Of a DNA stretch of 64,000 nucleotides, positions 18,246 through 25,310 are shown piece after piece. Source of the DNA: Pseudomonadota bacterium. GTDB lineage: Bacteria > Desulfobacterota > Desulfobacteria > Desulfobacterales > RPRI01. The position numbers were made by a program, and so were the translations under genes. The stretch spans positions 1 to 64,000 of the forward strand of contig JAHITX010000079.1 in the NCBI GenBank assembly GCA_018817425.1, written 5' to 3'. The notes beneath the pieces are model-generated. The model searched no databases. It saw only the letters and a list, made by a program, of their open reading frames with translations, and was not told the DNA's origin. The number at the start of each line of letters is the position of its first letter. Within the stretch, counting starts at the first letter, position 1.

Positions 18246-18386
18246 TCAGGCAAGGCAGGAGAAATTTCAACCAGGAATACATTAAGTATTTCGAGGTTAG
18301 CGCTTATGCTTCACTACGTGTCACTTCATGCGAAATTTGAGCCCAACGCAGAGGTCGGCCAAAATGGGGTGTTTTGAAACTGGCTC
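18246..18386 (-). repeat. MITE-like repeat, copy 3 (reverse, rearranged)
   Basis: Reverse-oriented copy that ends in GTTTTGAAACTGGCTC at 18,386. The left end is degenerate, and about 35 bp (TTAGCGCTTATGC...) replace three central bases. It directly follows the terminator of PEP-CTERM unit 1 and stands where the promoter of the micro-gene at 18,429 would be expected. Confidence 0.75.
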
Positions 18387-18428
18387 AGTATGATTTAGAA
18401 TTTCAACAAACAACGGAGAATATAATCT

Positions 18429-18593
18429 ATGAAAACCTTAAAAATAATTTTAATTTTGGCAGTATTTTTGATTATTTCCACATCAACTGCATTAGCCATG
18501 CCTAGTATTACTGTTCCTGAACCTGCAAGTATTATACTGCTTGGTGTCGGGCTGGTAGGGTTAATTATCTCCGGGAATAAATTCAAGAAATAG
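18429..18593 (+). CDS. micro PEP-CTERM protein A (signal peptide plus sorting tail only)
   Basis: A 54-residue ORF. Residues 1-23 are a signal peptide (MKTLKIILILAVFLIIS...ALA), and after five residues (MPSIT) the sorting signal begins: VPEPASIILL, hydrophobic helix, then GNKFKK at the end. Nothing remains that could be a passenger domain. The ribosome site GGAG lies 10 bases before the ATG, as in micro-gene B. The upstream leader matches micro-gene B for about 40 bp and then runs into MITE copy 3, so no sigma-54 promoter is left. It is followed by heptamers and the cassette terminator. It could be a real tiny substrate or a deletion product; both start and tail are intact in frame. Confidence 0.75.
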   Translation: MKTLKIILILAVFLIISTSTALAMPSITVPEPASIILLGVGLVGLIISGNKFKK

Positions 18594-18599
18594 ATTTAA

Positions 18600-18657
18600 A
18601 GCGGTTCTCCATTGACGTTTGAAAACGGTTGCCGGTTGACAGTTCACGGTTGACGGT
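18600..18657. repeat. heptamer array after micro-gene A
   Basis: GGTTGCC, GGTTGAC, AGTTCAC, GGTTGAC, GGTAACG units starting within ten bases of the stop codon. Confidence 0.75.
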
Positions 18658-18693
18658 AACGGTAAAGGAAAATTAAAAAAATAATTCAACAAC

Positions 18694-18728
18694 AAAAAGG
18701 CAGAGTCTAAACCGGCTCTGCCTTTTTT
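18694..18728 (+). terminator. cassette terminator, copy 2
   Basis: AAAAAGGCAGAGTC, loop TAAACC, GGCTCTGCC and a T run. A near-perfect hairpin with T tract. Confidence 0.85.
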
Positions 18729-18821
18729 TATTTTAATTAATATTTATCTCTCACAGAGTACACTGAGATCTCAGGGTTTGTATTATAACCATTGCCACCT
18801 GCAAATAGTCTTTTAACTATC

Positions 18822-18963
18822 GAGCCAGTTTCAAAACGCCCCATTTTGGCCGATCTCTGCGTTGGGCTCAAATTTCAATCCTCGAAATACTCAATGTATT
18901 CCTGTGGTTGAAATTTGCTCCCGCCTTGAGCTTAACCAAACTGAAACGTTTTGAAAGTGGCTC
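18822..18963 (+). repeat. MITE-like 142-bp repeat, copy 4
   Basis: Full-length copy with both inverted ends. It is flanked by direct repeat TATC on each side (18,818-18,821 and 18,964-18,967), a second clear case of a 4-bp target duplication. Confidence 0.88.
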
Positions 18964-19041
18964 TATCAATTTTATATATTATGCGCTTTCGGTTGGGTTC
19001 CGGTATCTTTTTAAGCGCTTTTGATTTTGATAAAGAAACAC

Positions 19042-19061
19042 GGGCGTATTGCAATACGCCC
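19042..19061. repeat. 20-bp perfect palindrome
   Basis: GGGCGTATTG followed by its exact complement CAATACGCCC, then CCTAC. A short dispersed palindrome of the REP type. Confidence 0.7.
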
Positions 19062-19116
19062 CTACGCTATAAACCGTTTTTCTTCATGAAATGCAAACCA
19101 GCAACTGTTTTTCACC

Positions 19117-19137
19117 GTCGGTTTTCTTTACAATTTT
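19117..19137 (+). promoter_or_regulatory. conserved upstream box of micro-gene B
   Basis: GTCGGTTTTCTTTACAA, same box as at 17,134 and 25,090, about 155 bp upstream of the sigma-54 site. Confidence 0.55.
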
Positions 19138-19269
19138 AATTTATAAAAAAACATATTGATCTTTTCTCTGCATAGCGATATAAATATCAAGATAACTGTA
19201 TTTATTTATAATCAATATGTTTAATTGGTTAGTTATAGTATCAAATTTTTAACCCCCAACACTCCATAT

Positions 19270-19287
19270 TTGGTATATTTATTGCTT
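19270..19287 (+). promoter_or_regulatory. sigma-54 promoter of micro-gene B
   Basis: TTGGTATATTTATTGCTT: GG and GC exactly ten bases apart with TTGCT at -12. It lies about 70 bp upstream of the ATG. Confidence 0.8.
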
Positions 19288-19355
19288 ATATTAATTATGA
19301 TGGTAAGGTTAGCGTTACGAATTATAATTTCAACACATAATGGAGAATATAATCT

Positions 19356-19526
19356 ATGAAAACCTTAAAAGTAATTTTATTTTTAGCTGTATCTTTGATT
19401 ATTTCCACATCATCTGCATTAGCCGATTTTGGGCTTCCTACTCCTGTTCCTGAACCTGCAAGCATTATACTTCTTGGTGTCGGCATCGTAGGGTTAATTG
19501 TCTCAGGTAAAAAATTCAAGAAATAG
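19356..19526 (+). CDS. micro PEP-CTERM protein B (signal peptide plus sorting tail only)
   Basis: A 56-residue ORF, sister of micro-gene A (about 75-80 % identical by eye). Residues 1-23 are a signal peptide (SALA/D cut). Eight residues later (DFGLPTPV) the PEP-CTERM begins: PEPASIILLGVG, helix, and basic end SGKKFKK. This copy keeps the full set of signals: upstream box, sigma-54 promoter, GGAG ribosome site, heptamer remnant and terminator. That argues for an expressed gene. No exosortase substrate of this size is known to me; after processing almost nothing would remain. Confidence 0.8.
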   Translation: MKTLKVILFLAVSLIISTSSALADFGLPTPVPEPASIILLGVGIVGLIVSGKKFKK

Positions 19527-19582
19527 TATAAAAACGGTTGCCGGTTGACAGTAAAAGAAAATTAAAAAAATAATTCAACAAC

Positions 19583-19617
19583 AAAAAGGCAGGGCCTAAA
19601 CCGGCTCTGCCTTTTTT
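19583..19617 (+). terminator. cassette terminator, copy 3
   Basis: AAAAAGGCAGGGCC, loop, GGCTCTGCC, then T run. Same family as the copies at 18,205 and 18,694. Confidence 0.85.
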
Positions 19618-19770
19618 ATCTCCCTGAAACTGATGCCTTCATGGACTTAAAAACTTATGAGCTTTTTCTTTTTTGCAGCTATCTGCGAACCCTTTTAATA
19701 CCTGGATATTTTCCCCAGGGTAACCACATTTAGCTTTTTCATACAAACTGTTTAGCTTTATATACTGTTT

Positions 19771-20136
19771 TCAGACAGGATTAACAGGATGGACAGGATT
19801 TTTACCTGCCGGCCGGAAGCCGGACAGGCAATAAGCCATTGCCTGAAGCTATAGAAAAAAGAAGCAAAAATGCCTGACCCGCAAAATCACCTATGCACTT
19901 ACCACCAGACTCCGCGAAGCGGATGCATGCTTCGGGCCGCTCTTTCCGGAGCGGTCTGAAATACTTCCTGTTAATCCTGTAAATCCTGTCCGATATTTTT
20001 TTTACGGCTATTTTTATCTTCCGGATTTCGGAATATCTTTGTGATCTCTGAGTACTCTGTGAGTGATTTCCTCGTAAACCTCTTTTCCCCATTAACTGTG
20101 AACCGCAAACCGACAACGGCTTTTAACCGTCAACTG
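19771..20136 (+). repeat. composite ~350-bp repeat R, copy 1
   Basis: The repeat starts with CAGACAGGATTAACAGGA and continues through CGGCCGGAAGCCGG, CATTGCCTGAAGC, CCGCGAAGCGG and TTCCGGAGCGG. The next part is an inverted version of its start (CCTGTTAATCCTGTAAATC), then a TCTCTGNGTACTCTGTGAG segment and heptamers. Five copies occur, all in the same orientation, between toxin-antitoxin modules. Short ORFs within it on the minus strand are artefacts of the repeat. Confidence 0.85.
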
Positions 20137-20272
20137 TTTTCAACTTATGCATTATTCTTTCCCTGTACAGGTTAAAGTAATGCAGGTTAAAGAAATTTGC
20201 CTTTAACCTGAAATCCTGATACCATAAATTTAAACTTTTTGTTAATAACGTTGACTGTATTCCGAGGAGTCA

Positions 20273-20557
20273 ATGAAACTCATATTTGAATGGGACGAAG
20301 TTAAGGCGAAAATCAATCTTAAAAAGCACAAAATTAGTTTTGAAGAGGGTAAAACTGTTTTCAATGATCCCTTACTCTTCACTTTCCCTGATGATGTGCA
20401 TTCTTCGACAGAGGAGCGTTTTATTAGTATTGGCCTTTCTGCAAATGGACTCGTTTTGGTTTTGATACATACTCCAAAACAGAATAAAATACGTATTATC
20501 AGTTGCAGAAAAGCTACAACACGGGAAAGGAAATTCTATGAAGAAAGCAGTCTCTAA
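20273..20557 (+). CDS. brnT: BrnT-like ribonuclease toxin
   Basis: A 94-residue protein of the BrnT family, RelE-fold mRNA-cleaving toxins. Family features: FEWDEVKAKINLKKHKISFEEG at the N-terminus, then ERFISIGLS, and the C-terminal IRIISCRKATTRER motif that carries the basic active-site residues. The gene partner overlaps by 20 bp downstream. The module is bounded by repeat R copies 1 and 2. All the expected motifs are intact, so it may be functional. Confidence 0.88.
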   Translation: MKLIFEWDEVKAKINLKKHKISFEEGKTVFNDPLLFTFPDDVHSSTEERFISIGLSANGLVLVLIHTPKQNKIRIISCRKATTRERKFYEESSL

Positions 20558-20843
20558 AACAAAACCGGATAAGGAAGAAATGAAATCAGAATATGATTTT
20601 TCAAGCATGAAGGGCGCTGTACGCGGAAAATACTATAAAGCATATCGTGCCGGTCACAAAGTAGTTATTCAAAAAGAGGACGGCACTACCGCAGTCCAAT
20701 ATTTTAAACTCGAAGACGGTGCAGTTATGTTAGAGCCGGATGTTAGAAAGTATTTTTCAGATTCGGAATCGGTTAACAAGGCGCTTAGATCTTTAATAGC
20801 AAGCATTTCGTCCAAAAGACAACCATCTGATTATACAAAATAA
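20538..20843 (+). CDS. BrnA-type antitoxin candidate
   Basis: A 101-residue protein encoded with a 20-bp overlap behind brnT, the place of the antitoxin. The sequence EYDFSSMKGAVRGKYYKAYRAG, then DVRKYFSDSESVNKALRSLI, matches the small family often paired with BrnT-like toxins. The DSESVNKALRSLI end resembles a ribbon-helix-helix dimer region. DNA binding and autoregulation would be normal for the family but are not shown here. Confidence 0.75.
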   Translation: MKKAVSKTKPDKEEMKSEYDFSSMKGAVRGKYYKAYRAGHKVVIQKEDGTTAVQYFKLEDGAVMLEPDVRKYFSDSESVNKALRSLIASISSKRQPSDYTK

Positions 20844-20908
20844 GCTGTTGTGCGGATAAACAGTTGCTGCAAGTGTTCTACATAACATATTGGTTCATAA
20901 AGATTTTT

Positions 20909-21246
20909 CAGACAGGATTAACAGGATGGACAGGATTTTTACCTTCCGGCCGGAAGCCGGGCAGCAATAAACCATTGCCTGAAGCTATGGAGACAACAGG
21001 CAAAAACGCCTGAACCGCAAAATCACCTATAGCACTTACCACCAGATTCCGCAAAGCGGATACATGCTTCGGGCCGCTCTTCCGGAGCGGTCTGAAAAAT
21101 ATCCTGTTTATCCTGTAAATCCTGTCCGATATTTTCTTTAAGGCTATTTCTTATTTTCCAAAATCCTGGTAGATCTTCGTGCTCTCTGTGAACTCTGTAA
21201 GTGATTTCTTTACAAACCTCTTTTACCGTCAACCGTAAACTGAAAA
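20909..21246 (+). repeat. composite ~350-bp repeat R, copy 2
   Basis: Same order of blocks as copy 1: ACAGGATTAACAGGATGG, CGGCCGGAAGCCGG, CGCAAAGCGG, CCTGTTTATCCTG, GTGCTCTCTGTGAACTCTG, heptamers. An upstream-box-like sequence (GTCGGTTTCCTTGA) follows at 21,275. Confidence 0.85.
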
Positions 21247-21398
21247 GCTCCAATTGCTTTTTTCCGTCGGTTTCCTTGATAATTTTATATTATAGGAATT
21301 TATAGAGTATCACGCTGTTTTTCCCATTGACTTATAAAACTAATCTCTCTATTATTTAGCCGTGTTTATTAATAAAATTATAGCGTTGTAAAAAATCT

Positions 21399-21793
21399 AT
21401 GGATAATGTTGCAAAAAATTGGATCGCCACATCCAACTATGATATCGAAACTGCGAAGCCATGTATGAGACAGGCAGATATATCTATGTTGTATTCATGT
21501 GCCACCTTGCTATGGAAAAAATGCTTAAAGCTATATTGGCAATTAAATATCCCGACAACATACCTCCTAAAATTCATAACCTGATTAATCTTGCACAAAG
21601 AGCCGAAATAACACCCCCTGCTAATCTGAAGGATTTTTTTCAAAGAATAGATAATGTCAGTATAGTCACGCGTTATCCTGAAGATTTAAAAACACTAACA
21701 AAAGAGTTTGATAAAGATACAGCCAAACTTATTCTGGCCGATACAAAAAGGATGATAAAATGGCTAAAACTTCAGTTAAAATACGCCGTATAA
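21399..21793 (+). pseudogene. HEPN-domain toxin, split by a one-base frameshift
   Basis: The N-terminal part starts at 21,399 (MDNVAKNWIATSNYDIETA) and reads out of frame after about 21,454. The rest continues in the next frame from 21,461 (MYETGRYIYVVFMCHLAMEK...) to 21,793. Joined, they give a normal HEPN protein of about 130 residues. One missing G in the run GCGAAGCC (expected GCGGAAGCC) explains the break. HEPN proteins of this kind are RNases or partners of the MNT nucleotidyltransferase encoded next. If the frameshift is real, the toxin lacks its first helix unless translation restarts at 21,461. A sequencing error is the alternative. Confidence 0.75.
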
Positions 21794-22089
21794 TCAAACT
21801 GTATATAGAAAATTTACAGGAAATAGGCGTACCTGTTCAGAAGGTGTATTTGTTCGGCTCCCAGACCGGCCTTAATGCAAGCATTGAAAGCGATATAGAT
21901 CTGGTTGTTGTATCACCTCTTTTTGAAAAGAAGAGTCTCTGGGACAGAGCAGGATATCTGGGAAGGGCTGCATGGAATATACAATACCCACTTGATATCC
22001 TCGGCTTTGCACCATCACAGGTTAGAAAAGCAAAACCAGGAACATTGCTGAATCACATAATTAAAAACGGTATTGAAATTACAAACTGA
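21760..22089 (+). CDS. MNT-type nucleotidyltransferase antitoxin
   Basis: A 109-residue minimal nucleotidyltransferase. It has the GS-x10-DxD signature (LFGSQTGLNASIESDIDLVVV) that binds metal and nucleotide. In HEPN/MNT systems it inactivates the HEPN toxin, in studied cases by adding AMP residues. It overlaps the HEPN gene by 34 bp in the usual order. The ORF is intact although the HEPN gene is broken. Confidence 0.85.
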   Translation: MAKTSVKIRRIIKLYIENLQEIGVPVQKVYLFGSQTGLNASIESDIDLVVVSPLFEKKSLWDRAGYLGRAAWNIQYPLDILGFAPSQVRKAKPGTLLNHIIKNGIEITN

Positions 22090-22237
22090 TTAACATGCTC
22101 TTTATTTCCGCACACAGGCAAGGCTGGTTATGAATCAGCTCCTGCTCTTCTTGTTCTTCTGATTTATGATCTCCTTTCTATTTCCAGCATAGCACACAGA
22201 GGTCTCAGGGTTTTTGCTTTGTCGTTAGTAAAGTTTT

Positions 22238-22580
22238 TAGACAGGATTAACAGGATGGACAGGATTTTTACCTTCCGGCCGGAAGCCGGGCAGCAATAAA
22301 CCATTGCCTGAAGCTATGGAGAAAAGAGGCAAAAATACCTGACCTACAAAACCACCTCTGTACTTACCACCAGATTCCGCAAAGCGGATGCATGCTTCAG
22401 GCCGCTCTACCGGAGCGGTCTGAAAAACATCCTGTTAATCCTGTTAATCCTGTCCGATATTTTTTTTAAGGCTATCCTTTATTTTCCAAAATTCTGGTAG
22501 ATCTTCCTGCTCTCTGTGTACTCTGTGAATGATTTCTTCGCAAACCGCTTTCACCGTCAACCGTAAACTGTAAACTGATA
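22238..22580 (+). repeat. composite ~350-bp repeat R, copy 3
   Basis: Same blocks and order as copies 1 and 2, beginning AGACAGGATTAACAGGATGG and ending in GTNAACC heptamers. Confidence 0.85.
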
Positions 22581-22639
22581 TCTGCTTTTCCCCGTCAATT
22601 GTTAAATGTCTTCTCCCTTGCGGCCAGTTACACCATATT

Positions 22640-23086
22640 TCAAGGCAGGTTTTCAAAATCGTCTAAATCTTTATGCCTTCCACTCGATTTCTTATTAATC
22701 TTCAATTGTTTCAAATTAATGATATTTACTTCAATTCCATCTATTTCATCGACAATCTTTTGCTTAAAGCACTCCTCAAAATTAACACCGGAAATCGTTG
22801 TTAATATTTCAATCCGTATAGGAGCAATACCCATGCGTATAATACTGTTCTTTTTAAGGAACAGTTCTTTTGATAATTGGGGTGTATCAAAACCGAATTC
22901 TTTTAAAGCCAAAACCATTTGCTCCGCAGTTTCAGGATCTATCGCTATCCAAATATCCATATCATTTGTTGCTCGTGGATATCCATGATAGCCAACAGCA
23001 TATCCACCAATCAACAAGTATCTGATATGTTTAATCTTGAGTATATTCAAGAACTCTTTGAAGTCTGGAGGTAGCAGCATGTCCAT
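22640..23086 (-). CDS. nucleotidyltransferase-fold protein (TA-type)
   Basis: A 148-residue protein with a nucleotidyltransferase signature: LLIGGYAVGYHGYPRATNDMDIWI (residues about 24-47), then RIEILTTISGV and a C-terminal DLDDFENL. The family is widespread in TA-like pairs (AbiEii/DUF6036-like). It is encoded on the minus strand, the opposite orientation to the other modules in the array. It overlaps the end of the upstream small gene by 56 bp. Toxic activity is inferred from the pairing only. Confidence 0.7.
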   Translation of the reverse strand: MDMLLPPDFKEFLNILKIKHIRYLLIGGYAVGYHGYPRATNDMDIWIAIDPETAEQMVLALKEFGFDTPQLSKELFLKKNSIIRMGIAPIRIEILTTISGVNFEECFKQKIVDEIDGIEVNIINLKQLKINKKSSGRHKDLDDFENLP

Positions 23087-23279
23087 AATTAATCCTTCTT
23101 AATACTTCAATATGTCGCATTCTTTCAATTGGAGTCCTGGCAAACCAATAGTTCTTGTCATCCGATTGATCTGATAATGACACAACTGAGAAGAAACTTT
23201 TGTCTAATTTTATATCAACCAATTCTTTATCCATATCTTTCACTTTCGTCATAATATCATCATTTATATTTATTCTCAT
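23031..23279 (-). CDS. partner of the nucleotidyltransferase (antitoxin-like)
   Basis: An 82-residue protein. Its C-terminal half (YWFARTPIERMRHIEVLRRINYG...TSRLQRVLE) matches the short proteins that commonly precede this kind of nucleotidyltransferase gene. The 56-bp overlap with the next gene suggests translational coupling. No DNA-binding motif is obvious. Confidence 0.65.
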   Translation of the reverse strand: MRININDDIMTKVKDMDKELVDIKLDKSFFSVVSLSDQSDDKNYWFARTPIERMRHIEVLRRINYGHAATSRLQRVLEYTQD

Positions 23280-23359
23280 GTTATCATTACTATCTATTAT
23301 TAATGCTTATATGTCAAGCCATCTTCCTTTTATCCACCAGGTAACCGCATTTAAATTTT

Positions 23360-23704
23360 CAGACAGGATTAACCGGATGGACAGGATTTTTACCTGCCGG
23401 CCGGAAGCCGGACAGGCAATAAGCCATTGCCTGAAGCTATAGAGAAAAGAAGCCAAAACGCCTGACCCGCAAAATTTTGTACTTACCACCAAACACCGCG
23501 AAGCGGATGCATGCTTCAGACCGCTCTTCCGGAGCGGTCTGAAAAATAATCCTGCTAATCCTGTAAATCCTGTCTGATAATTTTTTTTCTTAAGGGCTAT
23601 CCTCATTTTCCGGCTTCCCGGAAGATCTTCGTGATCTCTGTGTACTCTGTGAGTGATTTCTTAGCAAACCGCTTTTACCGTCAACTGTAAACTGACAACC
23701 GATT
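23360..23704 (+). repeat. composite ~350-bp repeat R, copy 4
   Basis: CAGACAGGATTAACCGGATGG start, CCGGCCGGAAGCCGG, CCGCGAAGCGG, CCTGCTAATCCTGTAAATC, GATCTCTGTGTACTCTGTG and GTCAACTGTAAAC heptamers. Confidence 0.85.
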
Positions 23705-23816
23705 TTCCCCGTTGGAATAAAATACCTACTTATTACCTACTTATTATGTTGATGAAAATTAAATAAATAGATATGATCCATTCATCAAATAAATAAAATA
23801 ACATGGAGGTGTCTCA

Positions 23817-24020
23817 ATGAAATTAAAAATTATATTGGAACCAAGCGATGAAGGGGGTTTTACAGCTATAGTACCATCTTTGCCCGGTTGTATAAGTGAA
23901 GGAGATTCAAAAGAAGAGGCTTTAACCAATATTCAGGAAGCTATAAAGCTTTTTTTAGAGCCGGTTGAAGATGATTTCGATTTTGCACCTAACGCAGAAC
24001 TTTTGGAAATAGCTGTATGA
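23817..24020 (+). CDS. hicB: HicB-like antitoxin
   Basis: A 67-residue HicB fold: KIILEPSDEGGFTAIVPSLPGCISEGDSKEEALTNIQEAI is the degenerate RNase-H-like core typical of the family. A GGAGG ribosome site precedes the ATG (ATGGAGGTGTCTC). The C-terminal DNA-binding part is very short. It overlaps hicA by 4 bp, the usual arrangement when hicB comes first. Confidence 0.88.
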   Translation: MKLKIILEPSDEGGFTAIVPSLPGCISEGDSKEEALTNIQEAIKLFLEPVEDDFDFAPNAELLEIAV

Positions 24021-24244
24021 CAAAAGTACCAAGCCTTCATTATGAAAAAGTTATAAAGGCATTACGTCGAGACGGATGGGTAGTAGTTAGGCAAAAAGGA
24101 AGTCATATTCGATTACAGAAACATACTTCTACTGAAACTTTTAAAATTATTATTCCAGCCCATCGTCCTATAAAAAGATCGACACTCTCATATATTTTAA
24201 AACAGGCTCAAATGACTGTAGATAAATTTATAAATCTTTTATAA
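24017..24244 (+). CDS. hicA: HicA-like mRNA interferase toxin
   Basis: A 75-residue dsRBD-fold toxin. The catalytic His of the family is in GSHIRL (residue about 31), after RDGWVVVRQK. The C-terminus (KRSTLSYILKQAQMTVDKFINLL) is typical. Reading frame and active site are intact. The module lies between repeat R copies 4 and 5. Confidence 0.9.
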   Translation: MTKVPSLHYEKVIKALRRDGWVVVRQKGSHIRLQKHTSTETFKIIIPAHRPIKRSTLSYILKQAQMTVDKFINLL

Positions 24245-24286
24245 TAAAGCATATTATAACCTTACTAATTTTTTTGCCTTTTCCTT

Positions 24287-24552
24287 AAACCATTGCCGGA
24301 GGCTATGGAAAAAAGAGGCAAAAACGCCTGACCCGCAAAATTGCTGTATTTACCACCAGACTCCGCAAAGCGGATACATGCTTCAGGCCGCTCTTTTCCG
24401 GAGCGGTCTGAAATATTTCCTGTTTATTCTGTAAATCCTGTCCGATATTTTTTTAAAGGCTATTTCATATTTTCCATAATTCCGGAAGATCTTCGTGATC
24501 TCTGTGTACTCTGTGAGAGATTTCTTCGCAAACCGCTTTTACTGTCGGAATT
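24287..24552 (+). repeat. composite repeat R, copy 5 (5' truncated)
   Basis: It starts inside the unit at AACCATTGCCGGAGGC and lacks the ACAGGATTAACAGG block and the GGCCGGAAGCC palindrome. The rest follows the same order, and it ends at the upstream box near 24,544. Confidence 0.8.
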
Positions 24553-24671
24553 CTTTACAATTTCCAAATCAATCATTTCTATATAACATACTTATTTTAT
24601 AATAGATTACTCTTGTATTATCATTTCCCACTGTTTTTCGGTAAAAAAACTGTCGGGATACTTTACAATTA
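24544..24671 (+). promoter_or_regulatory. two upstream boxes without a downstream PEP-CTERM gene
   Basis: GTCGGAATTCTTTACAA at 24,544 and GTCGGGATACTTTACAA at 24,652. No GG-N10-GC promoter follows either of them within 250 bp, so they look like orphan copies. Confidence 0.45.
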
Positions 24672-24937
24672 CCAATTAAAATACTGTATTTACATTAAAT
24701 TTATTTCAATCTTCCGGATATCGCTTTATAACACCTGATATCCAGAACCCTTCCCAAATTGCAGTCTCTCACAGAGCACACAGAGGTCTCAGAGTTTTTT
24801 GCAAGAATTTTTGAGAGGAAAATTCTTGCAAAGCCGGAATCTTCCTGCTGCCGCAGGAAAGTCAATCTTGCTTAATTTATTTATATTCTAATCAGTTATA
24901 ATCTATTCTTGCCTTATCAACTAATCAAACAACTGTG

Positions 24938-25088
24938 CACCGTAAACCGTAAACTGACAACCGTTTTTCCCCGTCAACCGTGAACCGTAAACCGCCAACT
25001 GCTTTTTCCCGTCAACTGTGAACCGTGAACCGTCAACTGCTTTTAAACCGTCAACTGTAAACTGCTTTTTCCCGTCAACCGCTTTCAC
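24938..25088. repeat. longest heptamer array, upstream of PEP-CTERM gene 2
   Basis: About 150 bp of GTNAACC units (GTAAACC, GTCAACC, GTGAACC) with TTTTCCCC spacers, ending just before the upstream box at 25,090. Confidence 0.85.
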
Positions 25089-25089
25089 T

Positions 25090-25109
25090 GTCGGTTTCCT
25101 TTACAATTT
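25090..25109 (+). promoter_or_regulatory. conserved upstream box of PEP-CTERM gene 2
   Basis: GTCGGTTTCCTTTACAA, about 120 bp upstream of the sigma-54 promoter. Confidence 0.55.
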
Positions 25110-25210
25110 CACAGCAGCAAGTAAATTAGCGCGATTTATCTAAACCGTCATATCTTTATAATATAATACATATCTATATGTTATAGACATGGTGCAAGCT
25201 TTATTTGCCA

Positions 25211-25228
25211 TTGGCATAACCATTGCTT
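25211..25228 (+). promoter_or_regulatory. sigma-54 promoter of PEP-CTERM gene 2
   Basis: TTGGCATAACCATTGCTT: GG and GC ten bases apart, with TTGGCAT and TTGCT boxes that match the consensus well. It is about 85 bp upstream of the ATG. Confidence 0.85.
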
Positions 25229-25310
25229 AAGTATATTACAAAAAAGAAAATTAATTACTAAGTTCAATTAGAATCAAAAATATAATAATTAAAACAAAGG
25301 AGGAAACAAC

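Noticed and set aside
19802-21253. Short minus-strand ORFs with the common stretch RPEACIRFAESGGK inside repeat R
   Set aside because: The shared peptide is the translation of the repeat itself (CCGCGAAGCGG block). Non-coding repeat, not a protein family.
19771-24552. Integron cassette array with attC sites
   Set aside because: The repeats are ~350 bp, with no visible RYYYAAC/GTTRRRY pairs and no integron integrase in the window. Only the alternation is integron-like.
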